Assembly (NCBI GenBank): GCA_964570935.1
Contig: CAZMZP010000045.1
Span: forward strand, 1-51,605
Source of the DNA: JAFGJU01 sp964570935
GTDB lineage: Bacteria > Eisenbacteria > RBG-16-71-46 > JAFGJU01
Reading direction: 5' to 3'
Length of the DNA: 51,605 nt
Positions 44,501 through 51,605 of the stretch are shown here, in pieces; within the stretch, counting starts at the first letter, position 1, and every line of letters begins with the position of its first letter. The notes beneath the pieces are model-generated. The model had not been told where the DNA came from and searched no databases. It was given only the letters and a program-made list of their open reading frames with translations. Made by a program: the position numbers and the translations under genes.

Positions 44501-45100
44501 GCCGCGCAGCCGCAGGCCGTGGCCGGCAGGCAGGGCCGGTCTCGCAGCGTCCTGGGCCGTGACCGCCGGCGCCCGGTCAACCCGCCTGTCGCCGCCGGAA
44601 GACAAGAAGGCCGGCGCGTCGGGCCGAGGTAAGGAAGAGCCCGCGTAAAACGGCAGGTACCTGTACCTGACCTCTGCCCGCTGTCCGGCCCTGACCGGAA
44701 CCCTCAGGCAGACCAGGCCGTTCTCACAATCCAGGAAATACTCGCTCCTGCCGAGGAGCGTGTCGCTCACTAAGACGCTCTCGCTTCCCACGAACACGTT
44801 CCTGTCTGGAAGCTCCAGCGTGTCCTTTTCGGACTGAAGAAGGTAGGAAACGACCCTGCTGGACGCGTCGGGAGAAAGCACAGACACCGGTGCGGCTCCG
44901 CTCCCGGCGCCCGCGCTAAGACTGCCGCACGCCGCGCCTGCGGCCGGCGTCTCGGGATTGGCCGCGCACGGCCACATGACCGCCGCGACAGCCAGCACCA
45001 GGGCCGCGATAGTCAGAAGAGGCGCGCTCTCAGCGGGGATCCGCCGTCGAGGCCGCGCCGCTGCTTGTCTGAAAGACGTGAACCTCATCGCTGCCGCCAT
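41522..45100 (-). CDS. Large outer-membrane beta-barrel protein, unnamed family
   Basis: The 1192-residue protein has an N-terminal signal segment (about 25-47). An N-terminal domain includes MRSRAFSASFGDCELVLDG, then DYWMDYGTGKLYFTNARAVH (about 380-400) and VEYEYSYGDYQKNFYALSAG. Long amphipathic beta-strand repeats follow to the C-terminal RLEMRAHF, which ends in Phe as outer-membrane barrels do. A recurring element YVGxGxGxY appears at least three times (YVGPGKGDY, YVGSGQGHY, and YVGPNQAEY as a variant). I do not recognise a named family; size and strand content recall very large barrels such as SprA. The start (45100 or ATG 45088) lies inside the end of the NHL gene, and the stop overlaps the Omp85 start. 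Confidence 0.68.
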   Translation of the reverse strand: MAAAMRFTSFRQAAARPRRRIPAESAPLLTIAALVLAVAAVMWPCAANPETPAAGAACGSLSAGAGSGAAPVSVLSPDASSRVVSYLLQSEKDTLELPDRNVFVGSESVLVSDTLLGRSEYFLDCENGLVCLRVPVRAGQRAEVRYRYLPFYAGSSLPRPDAPAFLSSGGDRRVDRAPAVTAQDAARPALPAGHGLRLRGTKTFAVELGSNREASLKQSLDMNVSGEITRGLELNAVLTDRDLPIQPEGRTESIRELDEIRVEMRSRAFSASFGDCELVLDGASLVNVARKLEGARVTGNVRGAELTAAGSTLRGRWTSREFTGVEGKQGPYQLLTDAGAACVVMAGTERVWLDGVRLRRGESADYWMDYGTGKLYFTNARAVHGESRIRVEYEYSYGDYQKNFYALSAGRSFAGGLARLEFLAVSEADDRSLGESGLSDEEKSILRELGDASSNSTMRGATYVGPGKGDYNFVSVDSLGVSVYEYASDGAGAYEVSFLNVGGGRGSYVASADATGKTFFAYVGPNQAEYVPARALTAPATKRVEDVRTTFSVRGVEVAGELALSQADLNTMSGKDDGDNRGAAGTVTVKTAPAGLSLAGRSLGRLSFAGKMRSTDDEFRTFGNLNAAFDAERWAAEDSSVAGRGERRLELETAYSPVDALSVSFAHGRLASSSGLSASRFVYGSELTGPLSVSARLERASSAVGSGDGTAPEAGSSRTIGSVTSRVTGRRLVPSASYYSEVKERGDGSGLVVREAGAGLSSGWKGPLSVRVDEKYRVEYAGTPDDRTRSFDALTHTVGLQVTKWRSLSASCEYSLRDLHDYLGAGNRRIELGRLSVSQTTRSGRLGYEVNHHVTSLDAEQSSKSIVYVGSGQGHYDSTGTYRGTGDYEVGITKLDTSVLSSDAATSATLTLRPFKGLGTKGAADSGQSGAAHGTASVSGVLETLTSSSLFRSTGVLGEAEGVFGLLARPLYTERGSALRGSSLIRQELEASAPSRSAAVRYLFEVSGLLNNQYENVREKTEERKNAVRLRSEPLRTLTFELEQSWKTKSRRVEVHQGASASGNLTGTESTLDLKFLPARNVELELYGSLSGLRDDGTGSGLKVYKVAPSATYGVRTSTRVRVVCTLSSYDGDTAVLSTASSAALVQPYRTELLFSLDHRAGEHLTFSTSVSSRRSSGDFVTDGRLEMRAHF

Positions 45101-46058
45101 CCAGCACGTAGAGAAGACCTTTCTGCGAGACTGCGACCGAGCGCGGGTGCCACAGCCGTTCGCCGTTCACCGCGCCGACCTCGCACGTGACGCTTCCGTC
45201 ATGCTCCAGGACTATGACTCTGCCCAGCCCGGCGTCAGCCACGTACAGGAGTCCGTTCGACCCCAGGGCCACGTCGGCGGGCTCGCATCCCGGCAGCCCG
45301 GAACAGACCGGGATTCCCCTCATGAAGTTGCCCGTGGAACTCAGCACTTGAAGCCGGTCGTTTCCGGTGTCGCAAACCACAACACCGCCGCGGGCGTCCA
45401 CCGCCATGCCACCCGGCTCTCTGAAGCGACCCTCCCCCGCGCCGAACCCTCCCACGACCGAGACCGGGTCCCAGAACCCGGAAAGCACGACCAGGGCGTC
45501 AGAGTCCACGTCACTCACGAACACGTAGCCGGTCGGCGAGAAGGCTATCTTCCTGGGCTCGAAGCCTGAGAACCGGCCCGCCAGACTCTTACTGCTCACG
45601 CACACAGAGAAGAACCGGCCATCGTTGTCGAACTCCAGAATCCGCTCGTTGTTCGAATCCACGACGTAGATCCTGAGCCCGTTCTGGACGCAGTCCGTGG
45701 GCTGGTTCAAGTTCCCTTCGGACGAACCCAGCGCGCCGAACTCCATCACAAAACGGCCCGCGGCGTCGAACTTCTGAATCCTGTTGTTACCCGTGTCGGC
45801 AATCAGCAGATTCTCGAACGGGTCAATCCTGACCGAAGACGCCGACCTGAACTGGCCGGGCATGGTTCCGCTCGAACCGAACGAGAACAGATACTTGAGC
45901 TCGGAGACACAATCGGCCTTCTGCGCGTTCCGGGCCGGCGGCTGCTCCAGGGTCCCGGCGCAGGACGCCAGGAGAAGCAGTCCGCACAGGAGCAGGAAAC
46001 CGGACGGCAAGAGCGCCGCACTGACTGTGGTGAACCTAGGTCTCATGTGCCGCGTCAT
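45030..46058 (-). CDS. NHL-repeat lipoprotein
   Basis: The 342-residue protein has a lipoprotein signal ending LLLASC (Cys about 33) and then a propeller of NHL repeats. Examples are IDPFENLLIADTGNNRIQKFD (about 78-98), NGLRIYVVDSNNERILEFD and DARGGVVVCDTGNDRLQVL; six blades can be counted. Such propellers usually bind proteins or sugars at the cell surface. AGGAACACA precedes the ATG. It overlaps the following large outer-membrane gene by 71 or 59 bases, so the two are probably made together. Confidence 0.85.
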   Translation of the reverse strand: MTRHMRPRFTTVSAALLPSGFLLLCGLLLLASCAGTLEQPPARNAQKADCVSELKYLFSFGSSGTMPGQFRSASSVRIDPFENLLIADTGNNRIQKFDAAGRFVMEFGALGSSEGNLNQPTDCVQNGLRIYVVDSNNERILEFDNDGRFFSVCVSSKSLAGRFSGFEPRKIAFSPTGYVFVSDVDSDALVVLSGFWDPVSVVGGFGAGEGRFREPGGMAVDARGGVVVCDTGNDRLQVLSSTGNFMRGIPVCSGLPGCEPADVALGSNGLLYVADAGLGRVIVLEHDGSVTCEVGAVNGERLWHPRSVAVSQKGLLYVLDGGSDEVHVFQTSSGAASTADPR

Positions 46059-46112
46059 TGTGTTCCTGGTTTGCCGGCTTGAAACGGGGCGAGGGCAGGG
46101 GCGCTGAAGCTC

Positions 46113-46952
46113 TCAGAAGTCTCTGGTGAGACAGAGCATCATTCCGGGGGCGGACCCAGGCGAGCCAGGGTCTGATCTCATCTCGAGCCTGAAACCCTGG
46201 GATTGGTCGCGCTGCTTGGAGCTCTTGGCGACCGAGCGCGCCGCGTCCATGGCGGCTATCACTCTATTGGCCACGGCCAGACCGAGCATGTACGTGGCTT
46301 TCTCAAACGAGAACAGACTCTTCTTCCTCAGACTCTTGTAATGCGCCTGATCCTCCGCCGACTGCCACTCCCACGCGTCCCCACCAAAGTATCCGTTCTC
46401 CTGAAGATACCTTTCCTGCGCCTGCCTGTCGTCCGGGTAGAGCGCCCTCGCTTCCCTCCGGATGTCCTCGTTGTAGCTTGACGGACCCGGGTCGCTGCGC
46501 ATGTACTGGCCCAGGGCCCTATAAAACTCCTCCGGCTTGTCTTCCGCGTCGACTCCGGCCGTCAACTCCGCGTATTCGATGTAGCTGTCCTGCCTGAGAT
46601 GGCCCTGCACCTGGAACACGACGAAGCTGGTCCAGATTGCGGCCTCCGCCAGGAAGAACACCTTCGCCCGGGTCGTCCTGCCGGCGTAATACTGACCCGC
46701 CCCGGGCAGCAGGGTGGACAGAAGCAGCGCCTTGGACTTGGAGGGCGAGCCTTCGTCCGCCGGGTCGGCCTGCGCTCCGGAGCCGTCCGCGAAGCTCAGT
46801 GCCGCGGCGGGGTCGGCGAACGCCAGCGTCAAATCCGCCGACGGCGTCATCGCCGGAGCACACGCCCCGGTCAATGAGGAGACAGCCGTGACGGCGACAC
46901 AGACCGCGAAACCCACCAGCCAGACACGAACGAGAGCTTTCAAATTCGTCAC
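46113..46952 (-). CDS. DUF5683-like membrane protein (first of a pair)
   Basis: The 279-residue protein (GTG at 46952 after GGAGAG) has a signal segment, then SKALLLSTLLPGAGQYYAGRTTRAKVFFLAEAAIW (about 72-106). That is the conserved small-residue membrane hairpin of the DUF5683-like family, with LPGAGQYY as its hallmark. A polar middle (about 125-200) and a second hydrophobic segment with YMLGLAVANRVIAAMDAARS follow. A GTG five codons upstream is possible. Function of the family is unknown. Paralogue of the gene at 47020. Confidence 0.75.
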   Translation of the reverse strand: MTNLKALVRVWLVGFAVCVAVTAVSSLTGACAPAMTPSADLTLAFADPAAALSFADGSGAQADPADEGSPSKSKALLLSTLLPGAGQYYAGRTTRAKVFFLAEAAIWTSFVVFQVQGHLRQDSYIEYAELTAGVDAEDKPEEFYRALGQYMRSDPGPSSYNEDIRREARALYPDDRQAQERYLQENGYFGGDAWEWQSAEDQAHYKSLRKKSLFSFEKATYMLGLAVANRVIAAMDAARSVAKSSKQRDQSQGFRLEMRSDPGSPGSAPGMMLCLTRDF

Positions 46953-47019
46953 CCGCTCTCCTGCCACGGAAGTTTATCGATTTCGGATTTCCCCGTCAGA
47001 CCGGGGGCCAACGTTCTGT

Positions 47020-47949
47020 TTAGAACTTGCGCGAGGCGACGAGCACCACACCTCCTGAGTGGAGGTTGCCCTTGAGCTTGAGGTTGAGCTTGACACCGTG
47101 CCCCAGACTGATGTTGTGACTGCGAGCAAGCCTCAGGGCGTCCACCGCGCTGACGACGTGGTTCACGACAGCCGCCATCATCGCGTAGCTGGAGCTCTTG
47201 AGCAGCCGGTTCGAGTCGTCCCTCATGTCCAGGTAATCGTCCAGAGTGCCCGTCTCCCAGCCGACCGTGTAGTAAGCGTACTTGCCGATATCCTCGTAGT
47301 AGTGTCCTTTGTCGTTCTGGTAGAAGTACGTAATCCTATCGTGGTGGTCCTGGTCGTAGAGGATGGGAATCCCGGTCGGCGAAAACGCAACCGTATCTCC
47401 CAGCGCGGGTTCGGTCCAATGCGCGTCGGCGAAGTCCATGTAGTCTTCTTCCTTCTGCTTTCCGCTCTGGTGGAAGAAGTAGCTGGTCGTCCAGACGACG
47501 GCCTCGACGCCCAGGTAGACGTAACCTCTCTTGGCGCCGACATACAGTTGGCCGCTTCCCGGAGCCAGCGCAGAGAATATGAACGCCTTTCCGGGCGACT
47601 TGAAGGAGTCGCCGGCATCGTCTTCCTTCTTTGAGACCGTACGCTCGCCCTGCGTGACCACGGTCTGAGCGAGCAGCAGAACGTCACCCGCCGGCGGGAG
47701 CTCCTGCTGAGCCGCGTCCGTGGCCGACAGCGTGACGGGCAGCGACAGCTCCGGCCTGACTTCAAAGACGCCGCCGGCGAACGCGCCGGCGCCCGATAAA
47801 GCGGCCACGAGGAAGGAGGCCAACACTGCCCCCAGGACCACGCCTGCGCGCGCAGCCCGAGCGGGCCGCAACGCGGAGCGGGGGGACGGCAGTAGGGTGA
47901 GCGGCTGTCCTTCCGCCTGGCAATGCTGTGCTTCGTGTAAGCTGGTCAC
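47020..47949 (-). CDS. DUF5683-like membrane protein (second of a pair)
   Basis: The 309-residue protein shares its plan with the neighbour at 46113: signal segment (about 35-58), GKAFIFSALAPGSGQLYVGAKRGYVYLGVEAVVW (about 118-151), polar middle, then SYAMMAAVVNHVVSAVDALRLA (about 255-276). It ends in a short strand-like GGVVLVASRKF, so an outer-membrane location is possible. The GTG start at 47949 is tentative. Tandem paralogues in an envelope operon suggest a duplicated subunit. Confidence 0.75.
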   Translation of the reverse strand: MTSLHEAQHCQAEGQPLTLLPSPRSALRPARAARAGVVLGAVLASFLVAALSGAGAFAGGVFEVRPELSLPVTLSATDAAQQELPPAGDVLLLAQTVVTQGERTVSKKEDDAGDSFKSPGKAFIFSALAPGSGQLYVGAKRGYVYLGVEAVVWTTSYFFHQSGKQKEEDYMDFADAHWTEPALGDTVAFSPTGIPILYDQDHHDRITYFYQNDKGHYYEDIGKYAYYTVGWETGTLDDYLDMRDDSNRLLKSSSYAMMAAVVNHVVSAVDALRLARSHNISLGHGVKLNLKLKGNLHSGGVVLVASRKF

Positions 47950-47981
47950 AACGAGCTTCTTCTTCCTTCCCCCGGACTGAG

Positions 47982-47995
47982 AGACAGGTCTGTCT
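47982..47995. promoter_or_regulatory. Short palindrome upstream of the second DUF5683-like gene
   Basis: AGACAG-GT-CTGTCT is a perfect 6-bp inverted repeat in the spacer between the protease gene and the DUF5683-like gene. It could be an operator; nothing else supports that. Confidence 0.25.
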
Positions 47996-48022
47996 TACAA
48001 GCAGTTACGCCCTTAATAGATA

Positions 48023-48041
48023 CCACCTGTCAGGGCAGGTG
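48023..48041 (-). terminator. Possible weak terminator after the protease gene
   Basis: On the minus strand CCACCTG pairs with CAGGTGG around a 5-base loop, followed by TATCTATT, a poor T-tract. It lies nine bases after the stop codon. It may be a partial terminator or an mRNA-stabilising hairpin. Confidence 0.4.
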
Positions 48042-48049
48042 GTTCCCTA

Positions 48050-51000
48050 TCAGTTTATCACAGAAGCCCTGCCGAACGCCACGTCTTTTCTTCCGTCCGC
48101 CTCCGCCTCCACCCTGACGACGTAGACCCCCGGAGCGGCGCCGGCGTGGGGCCAGAGCACCGAGTTCTCGGCCGGAGACCCGGTTCCCCGGAACGAAAAC
48201 ACTCGCCTTCCAGAGAGGTCAAAAAGCTCCACCGTGACTGCGGCAGCCGAGCCCAGTGTAAACCGGATGTTCGTGGAGCCGCCCCTGGACGGGTTCGGCT
48301 GCGCGTACACACGGCCTCCGGCAATGAGTCCGTGTCCGGACGCAGCCACGTAGCCGCCCGGCTTCGCCAGACAGTTCGCCCTCTGGCTCGTGGAGCCCAC
48401 CACCGGCCACTGCATGCCCGGATCATCTGCCGGCAGCTCAAAACACCAGAGCAGCGAATCAGCAAGCGGCACCAACAGCTCTGTCGCTCCGTCACCTTCC
48501 AGGTCGGCCAGACACGGAGCCCCTGAAACCTGAGCTCCCGTGGACACCGGCCAGCCCTCAACGCGGGTGCGCGTTCCGGTCATCGCGGTCACCTCGGAGT
48601 CGCCCTGTCTGAACAAGAGCTCACGAGCACTGCCGCCATCAATGTTCACTATACTGACCGCGTTGCTCGCACCGAAGCCTGCGCGCTCCGACAAACTGTC
48701 GGCCCGGCTCCCGCTCTCGAACGGCCATCCCGACGACACAATGCCGGAGCCGTTCACGACGAACACGTTGCCTCCGGCGGAATGGACGACGAGCTCTGCC
48801 AATCCATCGCCGTCCACGTCTCCGGCAGAAGGCCACGTCACAAAAGTAGCACCAAGCACGACGGGCCATCCGCTGAGCGGCGTGCCGGTCATGTCCAAAG
48901 CGAAAGTCATGCCTGACTGGAGCACAACCAACACCTCCAGCGTGCTGTCGGGGTCGCCGTCCACGTCGGCCATCAGAACGAACGGACCCGCGGTGTCCGC
49001 GGCCGCGTCCTCGGGCAGCAGGAACGGCGGAAACACGTCTTCTCCGGTCGCGGAGGACACGCAGTACACGGAGCTGCGGCCTGAGGAATAGGCCACTTCG
49101 TAACTGCCGTCCCCGTCCAGGTCGCCGGCTGCGACCGAACCGGTGACAGGAAGGCCCGACACCGAGGCGCTCGTCCAAGCCACGGTTCCGGAAGACGAGA
49201 TTGCGTACACCCCTCCGTCCGAGCAGCCTGCGATGGCCGCGGTGCCTGCAGCGCACGGGGAGGTGGTGACCGGAGGAATCGACGGCGGCCAGCCGGCCAG
49301 GACTTCGCCTGGCAGCACGGGCGAGTGAACGTCGTTAACGGCCCAGGCGTAAAGCTTTCCTTCTCCAGACACGGAGACTGTGCCGACGAGCGCAGACGCA
49401 ACCGGAACGTAGCAGACCACCGGCATCACGCTTCCGGGAACTCTCGCAAAGAAGCCCCCTGAATGGCCGGCCAGGTAGGTCTCTCCGGGAGCGGTCCACG
49501 CTCTGAGGGTCGAATCCCTGCCTGCCAGAAAGATCTCGAACAATCCGTCATCGTCGAAGTCGCCGAAGCCGGGCACCGAGCCCGAGATGCCGCGCGCTAC
49601 CACGGGCCAACCCTGCTTGGCCCATCTTCGGTCTATCGAAACGTGCATTCCCACCGCCCTGGGGCTCGCCACTTCCACGTACAGGTGGCTGGACGTGCCC
49701 GAGTTCACGTCGCTGTTGGGGACGCTGGAAGGCGTGAACAGCGTGGCGTTTCCCAGGAAATACGGGTCGAACTCACTCCCCAGCCATTCCCAGGAAGCCG
49801 GGTCGCCCAGGTCCTCTATGCCGTCGGCCTCTTCGAGGTCGATTCCCCTGGCGAGCGGGCCGCCGTTGGGACTCAGGCCCTGGGAGGACCGAGAGGAGAT
49901 AACGTTCTCGTCAACGTGCCATATCAGTATTCCGGAGCCCGGCAGCAGAGCGTCGTACTCATTCGCCTCGGGCCCCAGTATTACTCCGGTCCCCGGGTCG
50001 GACGTGACCCTGATTTCGCCGTTGCCGTCCAGCTCAGACTGTCTGTTCTCGATCATCAAGTACTCCGACGCGCTCAGCGGCACTCTCAGGACCTCGTACG
50101 AGGCCTCCACCGCTCGAAGCGTGTCATCCCACTGCTCGCCCACCGGGACCTCTTCCAACGTGCGGACGCCGAAAACGCGACCCAGCTCCCTCCTGCAGTA
50201 CGCGTCCAGGCCGCCGGGCAGGAGGCCGAACACGTAAACGTACTCCTGTGACGCGGGATCCAACACGTATCCCGAAAGGTAGTTGCCGGTGTCCATCAGG
50301 CTCCAGTAGCCCACGGACGGCAGGAAGTCATCAGTGTTGTACAGGTCGGGAAGGCCCAGCATGTGGCCCGTCTCGTGCACCGTCACGCCGTTGATGGCGC
50401 CTGTCAGACCGTCCTGCGACACCGTCTCCGGCAGAACGGTGGCGGCATACACGTAAGAGGCGCCGCCGTCCACGGGAATCGGATCCGCAAGCCCGGCGGT
50501 GAAAGACGGAATGTCGTAGGGGGAATCGCCGTTTATGTCGCCCTGTAAATCTGCGCCTGCATGGTACACGTACACCATGTCGTACTGCGAAAACACGATG
50601 GGCTCGGCGCTCAAGTCCGCCGCCTCGACGGCGTCGGTTATCAGCCGCACCGCGATCTCGTAGTCGCCTTCAGAGTACGTCCACGGCCCGTAGTCGGCTG
50701 TGTCGGAAAGATGGAAAGCGGAATCGGGCGAGACCGGAAACACGCCGTACTGGATCAGGACCTGGCTGTCCGACATCGCGGCGTAGTACCTGGAAAGAGC
50801 CTGCATGTGGGCCAAAAAATAGTCGCGGTTGTGCGGAGGAGGGTCTATGAAGCCGGTGGTGCCGCGCCTCAAGTCGAACCTGCCTCCTTCGCTGGTGGTG
50901 AGCGAACCCGTCCTGTCCGCGAGGAAATCGACTCTGAGGACCAGCACTCGGAGCGTGACAGGAGCCTGCGCCTCGGCCGCCACGCTTCTCCGGGAGCCCG

Positions 51001-51268
51001 GACCGAATGCGTTCAGCTTCTCGACCAGAGCCGTGGCCGGCCGGCCGAAGCAGTCCCGCGCCGCCCGCTTCTTCAGAACCTCCGAGACCAGCGCCGGAGC
51101 AGGCGCGGGGCCGAACACGCTGCTGGACACGGATTGAGGGGAGGCAACCGGGCGGCGGACGTAGAGCTCTCGCGGAAACTCTCCCGAGCTCTCAGACTGA
51201 AGCGGCGAGAATGCCAGAACGAAGAGAGTGAACGTGCAGAATGCCGCTGCTGCGAGGAAAAACCTCAA
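48050..51268 (-). CDS. Secreted M6-type zinc metalloprotease with beta-propeller and C-terminal sorting domain
   Basis: The 1072-residue protein starts at TTG after AAGGA. A signal peptide (about 1-25) precedes a peptidase domain (about 100-430) with the zinc site VHETGHMLGLPDLY, matching HExxHxxGxxD of the M6/immune-inhibitor-A group. From about 560 to 960 there are FG-GAP-type blades with GDVDGDGLAELVV-like calcium loops and repeated GWPV motifs. The end (about 985-1072; QPNPSRGGSTNIRF, LFDLSGRRV, PGVYVVRV) is the FlgD-like/type A sorting domain used by type IX secretion. A PorV-like gene lies 15 bases upstream. Probably a surface or secreted protease. Confidence 0.88.
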   Translation of the reverse strand: MRFFLAAAAFCTFTLFVLAFSPLQSESSGEFPRELYVRRPVASPQSVSSSVFGPAPAPALVSEVLKKRAARDCFGRPATALVEKLNAFGPGSRRSVAAEAQAPVTLRVLVLRVDFLADRTGSLTTSEGGRFDLRRGTTGFIDPPPHNRDYFLAHMQALSRYYAAMSDSQVLIQYGVFPVSPDSAFHLSDTADYGPWTYSEGDYEIAVRLITDAVEAADLSAEPIVFSQYDMVYVYHAGADLQGDINGDSPYDIPSFTAGLADPIPVDGGASYVYAATVLPETVSQDGLTGAINGVTVHETGHMLGLPDLYNTDDFLPSVGYWSLMDTGNYLSGYVLDPASQEYVYVFGLLPGGLDAYCRRELGRVFGVRTLEEVPVGEQWDDTLRAVEASYEVLRVPLSASEYLMIENRQSELDGNGEIRVTSDPGTGVILGPEANEYDALLPGSGILIWHVDENVISSRSSQGLSPNGGPLARGIDLEEADGIEDLGDPASWEWLGSEFDPYFLGNATLFTPSSVPNSDVNSGTSSHLYVEVASPRAVGMHVSIDRRWAKQGWPVVARGISGSVPGFGDFDDDGLFEIFLAGRDSTLRAWTAPGETYLAGHSGGFFARVPGSVMPVVCYVPVASALVGTVSVSGEGKLYAWAVNDVHSPVLPGEVLAGWPPSIPPVTTSPCAAGTAAIAGCSDGGVYAISSSGTVAWTSASVSGLPVTGSVAAGDLDGDGSYEVAYSSGRSSVYCVSSATGEDVFPPFLLPEDAAADTAGPFVLMADVDGDPDSTLEVLVVLQSGMTFALDMTGTPLSGWPVVLGATFVTWPSAGDVDGDGLAELVVHSAGGNVFVVNGSGIVSSGWPFESGSRADSLSERAGFGASNAVSIVNIDGGSARELLFRQGDSEVTAMTGTRTRVEGWPVSTGAQVSGAPCLADLEGDGATELLVPLADSLLWCFELPADDPGMQWPVVGSTSQRANCLAKPGGYVAASGHGLIAGGRVYAQPNPSRGGSTNIRFTLGSAAAVTVELFDLSGRRVFSFRGTGSPAENSVLWPHAGAAPGVYVVRVEAEADGRKDVAFGRASVIN

Positions 51269-51283
51269 CTCAATGTCCTTGCA

Positions 51284-51605
51284 CTAGAATCTGGCCGAGA
51301 AGGCGAATTTGCTTACCCTTTCCTCGAGTTCCTTTGACTGCGGAACGCTGGCGTAGTCAAACCTGAAGCCCTTGTACTGCAGGCCCACGCCGAAAGTCGG
51401 GCCTTCGATGGGGTACCAATCCGAGTAGTATCTCTCTGTGATGAAACCCAACCTCACCGCCAGCAACTCACTGAAGAGGAACTCTCCGCCACCACCGAGA
51501 ATCGGACCGTCATCCGCGCGAACGAAGGGCTTGTTGACGTCGAACGCGGCCACAAACCGGCCGATGCTGCCCTGCCAGATGTTAGCGGCGATTCCCACTT
51601 TAAGA
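51284..51605 (-). CDS. PorV/PorQ-family outer-membrane protein (C-terminal part)
   Basis: About 106 codons of the 3' end are present; the frame stays open through the right edge (LKVGIAANIWQG), so the gene is truncated by the window. AFDVNKPFVRADD, GGGGEFLFSELLAVRLGF and the C-terminal barrel strand FAFSARF match the PorV/PorQ (UPF0164-like) FadL-type barrel family. In type IX secretion PorV carries cargo to the attachment complex. Its position just upstream of a cargo-like protease fits, but the family also occurs without type IX secretion. Confidence 0.75.
   Translation of the reverse strand, partial: LKVGIAANIWQGSIGRFVAAFDVNKPFVRADDGPILGGGGEFLFSELLAVRLGFITERYYSDWYPIEGPTFGVGLQYKGFRFDYASVPQSKELEERVSKFAFSARF

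Overview
The window looks like a stretch of chromosome from an uncultured, GC-rich, diderm bacterium of the FCB-type lineages. Candidates such as Eisenbacteria or Krumholzibacteriota come to mind, but that is inference. The clues are a complete type IV pilus (T4P) apparatus with an outer-membrane secretin, a TonB-dependent receptor, Omp85 and other beta-barrel proteins, a PorV-like protein, a secreted M6-type protease with a C-terminal sorting domain, and paired DUF5683-like proteins. Except for two genes (5004-8872, plus strand), every gene reads on the minus strand. I saw no rRNA, tRNA or CRISPR.

Reading down the minus strand from the right edge. (a) 51605-39696 is an envelope block: PorV-like protein (partial), M6 protease with beta-propeller and sorting domain, two DUF5683-like proteins, an NHL-repeat lipoprotein, a 1192-residue outer-membrane protein, and an Omp85/TamA-like protein translationally coupled to it. 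(b) 39487-31368 is metabolic: a ThiC-family enzyme behind a good sigma70 promoter, a DinG-type helicase, then hutU, hutI and bifunctional ftcD for folate-linked histidine degradation. (c) 31253-29056 is a TPR protein and a PHP phosphoesterase. (d) 28985-25509 is a cobalamin riboswitch with its own promoter and terminator, in front of an ECF S component, a BtuB-like receptor and comEA. (e) 25303-8912 is the main pilus cluster: pilB-pilT-pilC-pilS-pilR, pilA, an ABC transporter with a TPR protein and prepilin peptidase pilD, then minor pilins fimT-pilV-pilW-pilX. (f) 8872-5004 holds two GT-C type membrane glycosyltransferases on the plus strand. (g) 4514-203 is pilM-N-O-P-Q, ended by an intrinsic terminator. 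The 5' end of a group II intron lies directly against that terminator and runs off the left edge.

The most interesting system is the regulatory wiring of the pilus cluster. Four transcription units (pilBTCSR, pilA, ABC-TPR-pilD and the minor pilin operon) each start with a sequence matching the sigma54 -24/-12 consensus with exact GG-N10-GC spacing. Three of them carry the same 13-bp inverted repeat, TTGC-N5-GCAA, about 140-180 bp upstream of the predicted start site; the fourth has a one-mismatch version. The sigma54 activator PilR and its kinase PilS are encoded inside the first unit, so this looks like a self-contained regulon with an operator different from the Pseudomonas PilR site. The pilMNOPQ assembly operon has a sigma70-type promoter instead. 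Gene order (pilB-T-C-S-R-A-ABC-pilD) closely follows the Myxococcus xanthus pil cluster. The PilW-like minor pilin is fused through a Gly/Ser/Thr linker to what reads as a seven-bladed beta-propeller, a possible built-in substitute for the tip adhesin PilY1, which I do not see here.

Functions are assigned by recognising motifs and family resemblance in the translated sequence. No database or structure search was run.
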